Source: Mycobacterium basiliense
GTDB taxonomy: Bacteria; Actinomycetota; Actinomycetes; Mycobacteriales; Mycobacteriaceae
Assembly: GCF_900292015.1 (NCBI RefSeq)
Contig: NZ_LR130759.1
Location: 1,984,001 to 2,048,000, forward strand
DNA length: 64,000 nucleotides
Direction: 5' to 3'
A program made the translations under genes and the position numbers. Positions within the stretch are counted from its first letter, which is position 1, and every line of letters begins with the position of its first letter. This document shows positions 11,631 through 19,882 of the stretch, piece after piece. The notes under the pieces are model-generated. The model was given only the letters and a program-made list of their open reading frames with translations. It had not been told where the DNA came from and did not search any database.

Positions 11631-12956
11631 GTGACCGCCCAGACCGCTTCGGGCCTGCGCAAGACGCTGGGCATGCGATCGGCCGTGCTGTTCGGCTTGG
11701 CATACATGACCCCCATCATCGTGTTGGGCATCTTCGGGGTGATTGCCGAGCGCTCCCAGGGAGGCAGCGCCGGCGCGTATCTGCTTGCCACCGTGGCGAT
11801 GTTGTTCACCGCGCAGAGCTACGGCCTTATGGCACGCCATTATCCGGTGGCCGGATCGGCATATACCTATGTCCGCAAAGCGCTGGATGCGCGCATCGGG
11901 TTTATCGTCGGCTGGGCGATCCTGCTGGACTATTTGTTCCTCCCGCTGGTGATCTGGCTGATCGGAGGTTCGTATCTACAAGGCCAGTTCGCCGCCGTGC
12001 CGTTTTGGGTGTGGATCGTCAGCTTCGCTGTCATCACGACCGCCCTCAACCTCGTCGGCCTCAAGGTCGCCGATCGCGCCAATCTCGTCTTGATGGTGTT
12101 TCAACTTCTCATCCTCGCGATATTCGTGGCGCTGACGGTGGCTCATCTGGTGGGCCATGCGCAGTCACTGCTATCGCTGGGCCCCTTCGTCGGCGACAGC
12201 GGGTTCTCAGCGGTGGTCGCCGGCGCAGCGGTGGCCGCGTACTCGTTTCTCGGCTTCGATGCCGTCAGCACATTGACCGAGGAAACCCACGACGCTGCAC
12301 GCACCATCCCGCGGGCCATCCTGCTGATCGCGTTCATCGGCGGCGCCATCTTTGTTGCCGTCGCTTATGTGGTGACCTTGGTCGCTCCAGGCAGCTACTT
12401 TCCCGACGCCGATTCGCTTTCCGAGGGCATCGCCAAGACCATCGGCGGCAACCTGTTCGGTGCGATCTTTCTTGCCGCGTTAATCATTGGCCAGTTCACG
12501 TCCGGCCTGGCAGCGCAGGCTGCGGTATCTCGGCTGCTCTATGCGATGGGTCGTGACGGCGTCCTGCCCAGGTGCGTGTTCGGAATGGTGTCGGCGAAGT
12601 TTCGCACCCCGGTCGTCAATATCGTGCTGACTGGTGCGGTCGGCCTGATCGCAATCCTGCTCAGTGTCGCCACGTCGACTTCATTCATCAACTTCGGCGC
12701 ATTCACCGCCTTCACGCTGGTGAATGTGTCGGTCGTGGTCTATTTTCTGCGCAACCGCAGCGATCGCTTGTCACGATGGCGCTACGTCGTGTTGCCGGTC
12801 ATGGGCGCGGCCGTCGACGTGTATCTGCTCACCCATCTGGAGCTGGATGCGCTGATCATTGGATTATCTTGGGCCGGAATCGGTTTCCTCTACCTGCTGT
12901 GGCTCACCCGAGGGCTGACCCGGCAGCCCCCTGACCTGGTGGGCTTGGCGCAGTGA
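11631..12956 (+). CDS. APC-superfamily amino acid/polyamine permease, 441 aa
   Basis: Eleven to twelve hydrophobic segments, with the first helix carrying GLAYMTPIIVLGIFG, the unwound substrate-site pattern of APC transporters, and the conserved region FLGFDAVSTLTEETHDAARTIPRAI after helix 6. Close in style to Rv1999c and to putrescine importers. Starts with GTG 18 bp after the PPE stop. Followed by an acyl-CoA ligase reading the same way. The pair interrupts what is otherwise a PPE-PE-PPE series, so it looks like an inserted or retained accessory module. Likely imports an amine or amino acid; specificity cannot be read. Confidence 0.85.
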   Translation: MTAQTASGLRKTLGMRSAVLFGLAYMTPIIVLGIFGVIAERSQGGSAGAYLLATVAMLFTAQSYGLMARHYPVAGSAYTYVRKALDARIGFIVGWAILLDYLFLPLVIWLIGGSYLQGQFAAVPFWVWIVSFAVITTALNLVGLKVADRANLVLMVFQLLILAIFVALTVAHLVGHAQSLLSLGPFVGDSGFSAVVAGAAVAAYSFLGFDAVSTLTEETHDAARTIPRAILLIAFIGGAIFVAVAYVVTLVAPGSYFPDADSLSEGIAKTIGGNLFGAIFLAALIIGQFTSGLAAQAAVSRLLYAMGRDGVLPRCVFGMVSAKFRTPVVNIVLTGAVGLIAILLSVATSTSFINFGAFTAFTLVNVSVVVYFLRNRSDRLSRWRYVVLPVMGAAVDVYLLTHLELDALIIGLSWAGIGFLYLLWLTRGLTRQPPDLVGLAQ

Positions 12957-13069
12957 CCGTCCGAGTCGGCGCGTCGCCCACCGCGGGCGGTAGGCTGGCG
13001 GAGCACGCTTGTGCGCTGATCCGACGCCTGCGCGACTGGCGATTCGACCAACAACAGGGAAGCACGGGC

Positions 13070-14635
13070 ATGTCATCAATGTCCTCGGTGATCGGAATTC
13101 CTCGTAGCGGTAACCCGTTCCCGCAAGCGGGTGTTTCCTACGATCACCGGGGCATCGGGGGTATCGCGCACTACGGTGCCGTGCCGGCTACGTTGCTGGA
13201 TATGCTCGCCGAGCAGGTCGACGCCCGCCCGGACGGTGAGGCGGTGGTCGAGGTCGGCGCCGATCGATTGACGTATCGACAGCTGTGGAGCCGCGCATCG
13301 CGGGTGGCCGGAGGGCTACAGGCGGGTGGTTTGAAACCCGGTGAGCGCGTGGCGGTTCGGCATCCCGGGGGCATCGATTGGGTGCTGGCGTTTTGGGGCA
13401 CGGTCATGGCCGGTGGCGTTGCGGTGCCGATCAACACGCGATTGACCCGGCCGGAGGTCGAGTTCATTCTCACCGACGCTGGGGCTCGGATGGATCTGGG
13501 CCCGGACACCGCGCTGCCCGACGGGGAACCGTACGTCACCGAGCACGTCGGTGCCGCGGATACGGCTGCACTGTTCTATACGTCAGGAACCACCGGCCAT
13601 CCCAAGGGCGTGCCGACCACCCACGAGGCCTTCGTAACCAACACCGAGAACGGGCTCCGATGTCTCGGACTCACCGGACATCTCGGCGAGGAGCTGCGCA
13701 CCTTGATTTCGGTGCCGTTGTTCCACGTGACCGGCTGCAACTCGCAGCTCTTGCTGGCCGTCCGACTCGGCGGCGCATCGGTAATACTGCCTACGCTAGA
13801 CCTTGATCAATTGCTGGTGACGCTGCCCGCCGAGCGCGTTTCTTTGATGGTGACTGTCCCGGCGGTGTACTCGTTAGTGCTGCGACACAAGGATTTTGCG
13901 ACGACGGATGTCTCCCGTGTTCGGTGGGTTTGTTACGGGGGAGCACCGATCGCGCCGTCGTTGGTGCGAATGGTCAAGGACGCGTTCGAGAAAGCCGCCG
14001 TGTTCAACAGCTACGGCATGACCGAGACCGCCTCGCTGATGACGGTGCTGCCCGACCGGGAGGCGCTCGAACACGCCGATTCGGTCGGATACGCGGTCCC
14101 CTCAGTGGATCTCGGGGTGGTTGCCTACCGCGGCGACCACCCGGCACCGCGCGAACTGATCGGCGAGCTGGTGGTGCGCGGGGCGAATGTGACCGCTGGC
14201 TACTGGAATCGGCCGGAGGCCACCTCGGCCACCATCATCGACGGCTGGCTGCACACCGGCGATGTCGTCCGTGTGGATGCCGCAGGCCGTGTATACGTCG
14301 TCGATCGTCTCAGGGACATCATCAACCGAGGCGGTGAGAACATCTCCAGCGTCGAGGTGGAAGCTGCGCTGCTGTCTGCCCCCAATGTCGCGGACGCGTG
14401 TGTGCTGGCGGTGCCCGACGACGTCATGGGGGAGAAGGTCGGTGCGTTGCTGTTCGGAGGCACGGCGGCGATCGATGTGGCGGAGGTGCTCGAACACTGC
14501 CGCCGGCAACTGGCCGACTTCAAGATTCCCCAATATGTGACGGTGGTGACCGGCGCGCTGCCGCGCAACGCCGGCGGAAAACTGCTCAAGGCACGACTGC
14601 GCGACCAGATCCGGTGGGGACCGCCGCTGCGATGA
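13070..14635 (+). CDS. Class I adenylate-forming acyl-CoA ligase (FadD-like), 521 aa
   Basis: Activates a carboxylate with ATP, then transfers it to CoA. Motifs: YTSGTTGHPKGVP near residue 171, NSYGMTE near 311, GWLHTGDVVR and DRLRDIINRGGENI near 393-430, and C-terminal NAGGKLLKARLR with the catalytic Lys. ATG 13070 follows a CAGGGA site and gives the usual length; the frame extends to GTG 12953, which overlaps the permease stop (GTGA), but the extra 39 residues have no family similarity. Substrate unknown; pairing with an amine/amino-acid permease suggests activation of an imported or derived acid. Confidence 0.85.
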   Translation: MSSMSSVIGIPRSGNPFPQAGVSYDHRGIGGIAHYGAVPATLLDMLAEQVDARPDGEAVVEVGADRLTYRQLWSRASRVAGGLQAGGLKPGERVAVRHPGGIDWVLAFWGTVMAGGVAVPINTRLTRPEVEFILTDAGARMDLGPDTALPDGEPYVTEHVGAADTAALFYTSGTTGHPKGVPTTHEAFVTNTENGLRCLGLTGHLGEELRTLISVPLFHVTGCNSQLLLAVRLGGASVILPTLDLDQLLVTLPAERVSLMVTVPAVYSLVLRHKDFATTDVSRVRWVCYGGAPIAPSLVRMVKDAFEKAAVFNSYGMTETASLMTVLPDREALEHADSVGYAVPSVDLGVVAYRGDHPAPRELIGELVVRGANVTAGYWNRPEATSATIIDGWLHTGDVVRVDAAGRVYVVDRLRDIINRGGENISSVEVEAALLSAPNVADACVLAVPDDVMGEKVGALLFGGTAAIDVAEVLEHCRRQLADFKIPQYVTVVTGALPRNAGGKLLKARLRDQIRWGPPLR

Positions 14636-14927
14636 CCCGGCGGATTGCGCAGAGAAATCGCATTCCACACATCTCATTCCGGTGCGCTTAGCCGGGACAA
14701 AGTGACACGCTCGACTGGACAGTGTTAGCACTGCCGGCGTTGGCGTTAAGAAACCGTAAATGGATTCGTCGCTGGTGCCTTTCGACCGGAGACGCGGGGG
14801 TGTAACTCACTAGCCTTATCTCAATGCACAGGAGCCAATCAGCAAATGCACAGAAATAGATCAGCAAATATACAGGAAAGTCGTCCGTCGTTACCGGGGG
14901 GCGCGTTTCAAACAGGAGGAACACCGG
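14636..14927 (+). promoter_or_regulatory. Upstream region of the PE-PPE pair with an imperfect 20-bp direct repeat
   Basis: 292 bp without a gene. At 14838-14857 and 14860-14879 there are two copies of an AT-rich 20-mer beginning ATCAGCAAAT and ending CAGAAAT or CAGGAAA, 50-90 bp before the PE start. Such spaced repeats in a leader may bind a regulator or mark a duplication. A strong ribosome site AGGAGGA follows at about 14916. No confident -10/-35 pair is claimed. Confidence 0.45.
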
Positions 14928-15734
14928 ATGTCATTCCTGACTACACAACCTGAGGAGCTGGCCGCCGCGGCCGGCAAGTTGGAGGCCATCGGCGCGGTGA
15001 TGAATGCCGAGAACGTCGCCGCGGCGGTTCCTATCACCACGGGCGTGATCCCTGCCGCGGCTGATGAGGTATCTGCGCTACAGGCGTCCTTGTTCGCCGC
15101 GTACGGCACCCTCTATCAAGAGATCAGCGCCGAAGCGGCGACGATGTACGACCTTTTGGTCAACACCCTCGGGGCGAGCGCCGGCACGTACGCGGCCACC
15201 GAAGAGGCCAATTCGTCGGCCGCTGCATCCCCGTTGTCGGGCATCATCGACGCCCTCACCGCATCGACCCCCGCGTCAGATATCGCCAACCTGGTCAATA
15301 TCGGCATCGGAAACTGGGCTTCTGCCTCGTCGGACTTGCTCGCCTTGGCGGGCGGTGGGTTGCTTCCTGCCGCGGTCCAGGCCGCCGAGGGTGACGTCGC
15401 CGAGGCGGCGGGGAGCGCCGAAGCGGCCGCTTCGGCGGCCGGGGCCGCCGCGCTCGGCGAGGCGCCGATGGCCGCCGGCTTGGGTTCGGCGTCCGCCATT
15501 GCCACGGCCTCGGTGTCGCCCAGCTGGGCGGGGCAGGCCAGCTTGGTGTCGACGAGCGTGGGATCCGGCGCGCTGCGGGGGGCGGGCTGGACCGTGCCCG
15601 TGGCCCAGGAAGTGTCGGGGACCATCATTCCCGGAATGCCGGGATTGGCTTCGGCCGCACGCAGTAGTGCCGGCTTCGGTGCGCCGCGCTACGGCGTCAA
15701 GCCCATCGTGATGCCCAAACCGGCGGCCGGCTAG
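14928..15734 (+). CDS. PE27: PE family protein (PE27-like), 268 aa
   Basis: N-terminal PE domain, residues 1-95: MSFLTTQPEELAAAAGKL, with the YxxxE type VII secretion signal as YAATEE near residue 88. The rest is a low-complexity Ala/Gly/Ser region, without PGRS repeats, ending APRYGVKPIVMPKPAAG. That tail is almost the same as the tails of the two PPE proteins here. The gene has a strong AGGAGGA site and lies 97 bp ahead of a PPE gene, the classical PE-PPE pair that forms a heterodimer for ESX-5 export. Confidence 0.92.
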   Translation: MSFLTTQPEELAAAAGKLEAIGAVMNAENVAAAVPITTGVIPAAADEVSALQASLFAAYGTLYQEISAEAATMYDLLVNTLGASAGTYAATEEANSSAAASPLSGIIDALTASTPASDIANLVNIGIGNWASASSDLLALAGGGLLPAAVQAAEGDVAEAAGSAEAAASAAGAAALGEAPMAAGLGSASAIATASVSPSWAGQASLVSTSVGSGALRGAGWTVPVAQEVSGTIIPGMPGLASAARSSAGFGAPRYGVKPIVMPKPAAG

Positions 15735-15831
15735 CAAACGAACTGCCGCCCAATTACCCGCAAATGAAACACGCGTAATTCAGCCAACGAGCGCATAACT
15801 CGCACCACTCGCACAACGAAGGATAGGGAAA

Positions 15832-17016
15832 ATGGATTTCGGAGCATTACCCCCTGAGATCAACTCAGCACGCATGTATGCCGGCGCGGGCGCGGCACCG
15901 ATGATGGCCGCCGCGGCCGGATGGAACCGGTTGGCGGTCGAGTTGAGCACTACGGCCGTATCCTTCGAGTCGGTGATCACCCAGCTGACCACCGAACAGT
16001 GGATGGGTCCGGCATCGATGTCGATGGCGGCCGCGGCCCAGCCGTATCTGGCTTGGCTGACCTACACCGCGGAATCAGCGGCGCGCGCGGGCTCGCAGGC
16101 CACGGCCTCCGCGGCCGCCTTCGAGGCGGCGTTTGCCGCCACCGTGCCTCCAGCGGAGGTCGCCGCCAACCGGGCGCAGTTGGCCATGCTGGTGGCCACC
16201 AACGTTCTGGGACAAAACACCCCCGCGATCGCGGCCACCGAGGCACAGTACGGCGAGATGTGGGCGCAGGATGCGCTGGCCATGTACGGGTACGCGGCAT
16301 CGTCGGCGGCCGCCGGCACGCTCAACCCGTTGACCACGCCATCGCAGATCGCAAACCCTGCGGGGCTGGCCAGTCAGGCCGCCGCGGTCAGCCAAGCGGC
16401 CGCGTCCAACACCATCGGACAGGTCGGCCTGAGCAACCTGATCACCAACCTGCCCAACGCGATTATGGGGCTCTCGTCGCCGGCCGCCGCGGTTGCCGCG
16501 TCCACCGGACTGGACTCGGTCATCCAGGACATCACCAGCGTGCTTGGTATTCCCTTCGTGCAGAATGCCATCAACGGAGCGGTCAACACCGCGGCCTGGT
16601 TTGTGATGGCGGCCGTCCCGAACGCGGTCTTCCTCGGGCACACGCTCAGCGCGGTCGAGGCCGTGGGTGCACCCGCTGCCGCCGATCTTGCTCCGGCGCT
16701 TGCCCCCGCCGCCAGTTTGAGGCATGCCGTGACCCCGGCTGGCTACGGCGGCACGCCGGTCTCGGCGGGTCTGGGAGACGCCTCGTCGGTCGGCAAGCTG
16801 TCGGTTCCGGTGGAATGGTCCAATGCCGTTCCGGCTACGACTTCCGGCGCCACCGCTTTGGACGGCAGTGGTTGGGCGGTGCCTGAGGAGGCCGGACCAA
16901 TCGCAGCGATGCCAGGCGCCCCGGGCATGGCCGTTGCCGGCAAGGGCGCCGGCGGTTTCGCCGGACCCCGGTACGGATTTAAGCCGATTGTCATGCCCAA
17001 GCAGGTCGTCGTATGA
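15832..17016 (+). CDS. PPE43: PPE family protein, SVP subgroup (PPE43-like), 394 aa
   Basis: PPE domain in the first 180 residues ([20 protein letters not shown], WxG as QWMGPASMSM), then a middle region with hydrophobic stretches, the SVP motif as VGKLSVPVEW and the tail RYGFKPIVMPKQVVV. The length of 394 equals PPE43 of H37Rv. ATG 15832 has a GAAGGATAGGG site. It is strongly similar to the PPE at 10449 through the N-terminal 200 residues, so the two are paralogues. Probable partner of the PE protein just upstream. Confidence 0.92.
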   Translation: MDFGALPPEINSARMYAGAGAAPMMAAAAGWNRLAVELSTTAVSFESVITQLTTEQWMGPASMSMAAAAQPYLAWLTYTAESAARAGSQATASAAAFEAAFAATVPPAEVAANRAQLAMLVATNVLGQNTPAIAATEAQYGEMWAQDALAMYGYAASSAAAGTLNPLTTPSQIANPAGLASQAAAVSQAAASNTIGQVGLSNLITNLPNAIMGLSSPAAAVAASTGLDSVIQDITSVLGIPFVQNAINGAVNTAAWFVMAAVPNAVFLGHTLSAVEAVGAPAAADLAPALAPAASLRHAVTPAGYGGTPVSAGLGDASSVGKLSVPVEWSNAVPATTSGATALDGSGWAVPEEAGPIAAMPGAPGMAVAGKGAGGFAGPRYGFKPIVMPKQVVV

Positions 17017-17072
17017 CACCGCGCCCGATTCACCCACCTCCAGGCGCGTTGATGACGGTCGGATCAAACCTG

Positions 17073-17417
17073 TTACGCGTGGCCGGAACCGCATCCGACG
17101 CCGGGTATGCAGCCACTACCACCCGGCACGCCGCCGGGGCCGGTGAACTGGCCTCCGGAACCGCAACCGACACCCGGGACGCAGCCGCTACCACCCGGAC
17201 CCCCACCGGGGCCACCGGTCACCCCGCCGGAGCCACAGTTGCCATTGCTATCGCACCCGCCTCCGCCCGGTTCATTCGTGGCCACATAGGTGATCGCAGT
17301 GGTGGCCGTCGCCGGGCCAGCTGCCGCAACGGTTGCGGCAACTGGTGCGGCAGCGATCGCGGTAGCGATAGCCCCAGCCACCACCATTGGTTTCATGAGG
17401 TTCAATTTCGCTAACAT
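17073..17417 (-). CDS. Small secreted Gly/Cys-rich protein, copy 2 of a tandem pair, 114 aa
   Basis: MLAKLNLMKPMVVAGAIATA starts a signal peptide (Lys-containing n-region, Ala/Val-rich core to about residue 40, cleavage probable near AAAGPATA). The mature part is Gly/Pro-rich with two internal repeats of the form GGxGGSGC(V/I)PGVGCGSGG and six to seven Cys, suggesting disulphide-bonded surface protein. Its N-terminus and spacing match the neighbouring protein at 17525-17794, so these are tandem duplicates. No known family recognised. It points towards the PPE gene (convergent). Confidence 0.68.
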   Translation of the reverse strand: MLAKLNLMKPMVVAGAIATAIAAAPVAATVAAAGPATATTAITYVATNEPGGGGCDSNGNCGSGGVTGGPGGGPGGSGCVPGVGCGSGGQFTGPGGVPGGSGCIPGVGCGSGHA

Positions 17418-17485
17418 GCTTTTCGCATACCACGTGGAGGGGTTGGCGAAACGTGGAGAAGAGATCGGCCGTTATCGATGCTTGA

Positions 17486-17515
17486 CCGATCGAAACCGAT
17501 CGAAACCGATCGAAT
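17486..17515 (-). repeat. Three tandem copies of a 10-bp unit between the secreted paralogues
   Basis: Plus-strand unit CCGATCGAAA, repeated at 17486, 17496 and 17506 (last copy ends AAT). It lies about 70-100 bp upstream of the start at 17417, a position where helically phased sites (10-bp period) could bind a regulator on one DNA face. Coding content here is nil. Confidence 0.65.
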
Positions 17516-17524
17516 TTGGGCCGG

Positions 17525-17794
17525 CTATATCGGACCCGGGCCGCAGCCGATTCTTGGTAGGCAATCGAACCCCGGTGGTGCACCCGGGCCACCGTTCGGA
17601 CCGCCCGGACCGCAGCCGGCGAGGTTGCAGCGGTCTTTAGCCGGATCGTCGGCGCCGACATGGGTGATCACAGCGGTTATCGTGGGCGGCCCGACGGCAC
17701 CGAGGTCGGCGTCCTCCGCTGGTAACGCGATGACAGCAGTAGCGACAACCCCGGCCCACATCGGTGGTTTCCTGGGGTTTAGTTTCGCTACCAT
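17525..17794 (-). CDS. Small secreted Gly/Cys-rich protein, copy 1 of a tandem pair, 89 aa
   Basis: MVAKLNPRKPPMWAGVVATAV resembles the signal peptide start of the next gene (M-x-AKLN-x2-KP), followed by the shared pattern GPxTxTxxITxVGADDP and then a Cys/Gly/Pro-rich mature region with single copies of GCGPGGPNGGPG and CLPRIGCGPG. The core of the signal is interrupted by acidic residues (AEDADLG), so export may be weaker than for copy 2. DNA around both start codons is also similar, which shows duplication of gene plus upstream sequence. Unknown function. Confidence 0.6.
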   Translation of the reverse strand: MVAKLNPRKPPMWAGVVATAVIALPAEDADLGAVGPPTITAVITHVGADDPAKDRCNLAGCGPGGPNGGPGAPPGFDCLPRIGCGPGPI

Positions 17795-17909
17795 GCATTT
17801 TGCTTACCACGGGCATGCGCGGACGAAACGTTGTACGGAGAAAACGAGTACAGCCGAAGCGTTCGGCCGGTGAGCCCGGCCACCAAGGCAACGACCGAAG
17901 GCATAGCAA

Positions 17910-18692
17910 ATGACCTCATTGGATCTGACCGGCCGCACGGCGATAATCACCGGCGCTTCCCGCGGAATCGGATTGGCCATTGCGCAGCGCCTGGCAGATG
18001 CGGGCGCCAACGTGGTGCTCACCGCCCGCACACAGGAGGCCGCCCAGGCGGCCGCCAGCGAGGTCGGCGACCGTGCGCTGGGTGTTGGTGCCCACGCGGT
18101 CGATGAAGATGCCGCGCGCGACTGTGTGGACCTGGCGCTAGAGCGTTTCGGCGGCGTGGACATCCTGATCAACAACGCCGGGACCAACCCGGCGTTTGGT
18201 CCGCTGATCGAGCAGGACCACGCGCGCTTCACCAAGATCTTCGATGTAAACCTGTGGGCACCGCTGATGTGGACGTCGCTTGTCGTCAAGGCATGGATGG
18301 GCCAGCATGGAGGTGTTGTGATCAACACGGCCTCGATCGGTGGCATGCATCAAGCGCCGGCCATGGGCATGTACAACGCCACCAAGGCCGCCTTGATTCA
18401 CGTGACCAAACAACTTGCCCTGGAACTTTCGCCGAAGGTGCGAGTCAATGCGATCTGCCCAGGGGTGGTGCGCACCAGGCTTGCCGAAGCGCTCTGGAAG
18501 GACCACGAGGATCCGCTGGCAGCGACCATCGCACTGGGGCGAATCGGTGAACCGGTGGATGTGGCCGATGCGGTCGCCTTCTTGGTCTCGGATGCCGCGA
18601 GCTGGATGACTGGTGAGACAATGGTGATCGACGGTGGTCTGCTGCTGGGCGACGCCTCGGGATTCCGGGCGCGGCCGGGAGGCACACCGTGA
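17910..18692 (+). CDS. Short-chain dehydrogenase/reductase, FabG-like (Rv2766c-like), 260 aa
   Basis: Classical SDR: TGASRGIGLAIAQRL cofactor loop, NNAGTNPAFG, INTASIGG with the catalytic Ser, YNATKAALIH with Tyr and Lys, and PGVVRTRLAEA. Probably reduces or oxidises a 3-hydroxyacyl or alcohol substrate with NAD(P). The stop overlaps the next start (GTGA at 18689-18692), so it is coupled to two acyl-CoA dehydrogenases; this favours a beta-oxidation or side-chain degradation step over fatty acid synthesis. Confidence 0.88.
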   Translation: MTSLDLTGRTAIITGASRGIGLAIAQRLADAGANVVLTARTQEAAQAAASEVGDRALGVGAHAVDEDAARDCVDLALERFGGVDILINNAGTNPAFGPLIEQDHARFTKIFDVNLWAPLMWTSLVVKAWMGQHGGVVINTASIGGMHQAPAMGMYNATKAALIHVTKQLALELSPKVRVNAICPGVVRTRLAEALWKDHEDPLAATIALGRIGEPVDVADAVAFLVSDAASWMTGETMVIDGGLLLGDASGFRARPGGTP

Positions 18693-19882
18693 GCATCGCC
18701 GATGAGCTGGAAGCCCGGGTGCGGACTCTGCTCGACGAGCACGACCCGGCCTTCAGCGACCCTCGCGAATTCCTGGGCGCACGATTCGACGCCGGGCTGG
18801 CCTGGGTGCACTTTCCCACCGGACATGGCGGGCTCGATCTGGCACGCACCTACCAGGCGCAGGTCGACGCGCGACTGGCCGCCGCCGGCGCACCGCCGGC
18901 AGGTGGCGGCAGAAACATCATCGGAATCGGTATGGCGGCCCCAACGATTGCGGCGTTTGGAACCGAGGCGCAGAAGGATAAATTCCTGCGTCCGTTATTC
19001 ACCGGCGAACACCTCTACTGCCAGCTGTTCAGCGAACCCGGTGCCGGCTCGGACCTGGCCGCCGTGGCGACCCGCGCCGTCCGGGATGCGCAGCATCCGG
19101 ATGACTGGATCGTCAACGGGCAGAAGGTATGGACCTCAATGGCGCAGCACGCGCAGATGGCCATCCTCGTTGCGCGCACCGACCCGACCGTGCCCAAACA
19201 CGTTGGCCTGACCTACTTCCTATGCGACATGACGCAGCCGGGTATTGACATCCGTCCGTTACGACAGATCACCGGTGAGGCGGAGTTCAACGAGGTGTTC
19301 CTCACCGATATCCGGGTTCCTGACGCGAACCGGCTCGGTCCGGAAGGCGGCGGCTGGCGCGTAGCGACCACCACCCTCAACAACGAGCGAGTCGCCATCG
19401 GATCCCGCACCGGCCTCCCCCGCGAGGGCGGGATGATCGGCAAGCTCACCGAGACGTGGCGCGGCGAACCCGCACTGCGTAACGCGGCCATGCACGACGA
19501 GATGATGCGGCTGTGGGTGGAGGCGGAAGTGCTCCGACTCAGTGGCGAACGTCTGCGTCAACAGGCCGCGTCCGGTCAGCCCGGACCGGAGGGTGCCGGC
19601 ATGAAAGTGGCTTTTGCCCGTCTGGCGCAACAGATCTCGAGCTTAGAAATGGAATTGCACCCAGAATCGGGTTTGCAGTACGACGACTGGACGCTGCGCA
19701 GGCCCGACACCGTCGACTTGACAGGTCGCGGTGCCGGCTACCGCTATCTCCGGGCCCGTGGCAACTCGATTGAGGGCGGTACCTCGGAGATCCTGCGCAA
19801 CACCATTTCCGAGCGGGTTCTGGGCCTGCCCGGCGAGCACCGCGTCGACAAGACCGTCGCGTGGCAGGACTTGCCTCGATGA
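18689..19882 (+). CDS. Acyl-CoA dehydrogenase (FadE), subunit 1 of a pair, 397 aa
   Basis: Acyl-CoA dehydrogenase fold: LFSEPGAGSDLAAVATRA (substrate/FAD loop), GQKVWTSMAQHAQ, the FNEVFLTDIRVP strand, and the C-terminal RGNSIEGGTSEILRNTISERVLGLPG. GTG start overlaps the SDR stop, and the ATG of the second dehydrogenase overlaps its own stop. In actinobacteria such adjacent, unequal FadE genes usually make alpha2beta2 heterotetramers acting on steroid side chains or branched acyl-CoAs (the ChsE type). The substrate here is unknown. Confidence 0.9.
   Translation: MSIADELEARVRTLLDEHDPAFSDPREFLGARFDAGLAWVHFPTGHGGLDLARTYQAQVDARLAAAGAPPAGGGRNIIGIGMAAPTIAAFGTEAQKDKFLRPLFTGEHLYCQLFSEPGAGSDLAAVATRAVRDAQHPDDWIVNGQKVWTSMAQHAQMAILVARTDPTVPKHVGLTYFLCDMTQPGIDIRPLRQITGEAEFNEVFLTDIRVPDANRLGPEGGGWRVATTTLNNERVAIGSRTGLPREGGMIGKLTETWRGEPALRNAAMHDEMMRLWVEAEVLRLSGERLRQQAASGQPGPEGAGMKVAFARLAQQISSLEMELHPESGLQYDDWTLRRPDTVDLTGRGAGYRYLRARGNSIEGGTSEILRNTISERVLGLPGEHRVDKTVAWQDLPR

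Noticed and set aside
17486..17515. Short direct repeats considered as a CRISPR array
   Set aside because: Units are 10 bp without spacers and only three copies; no cas genes in the window.
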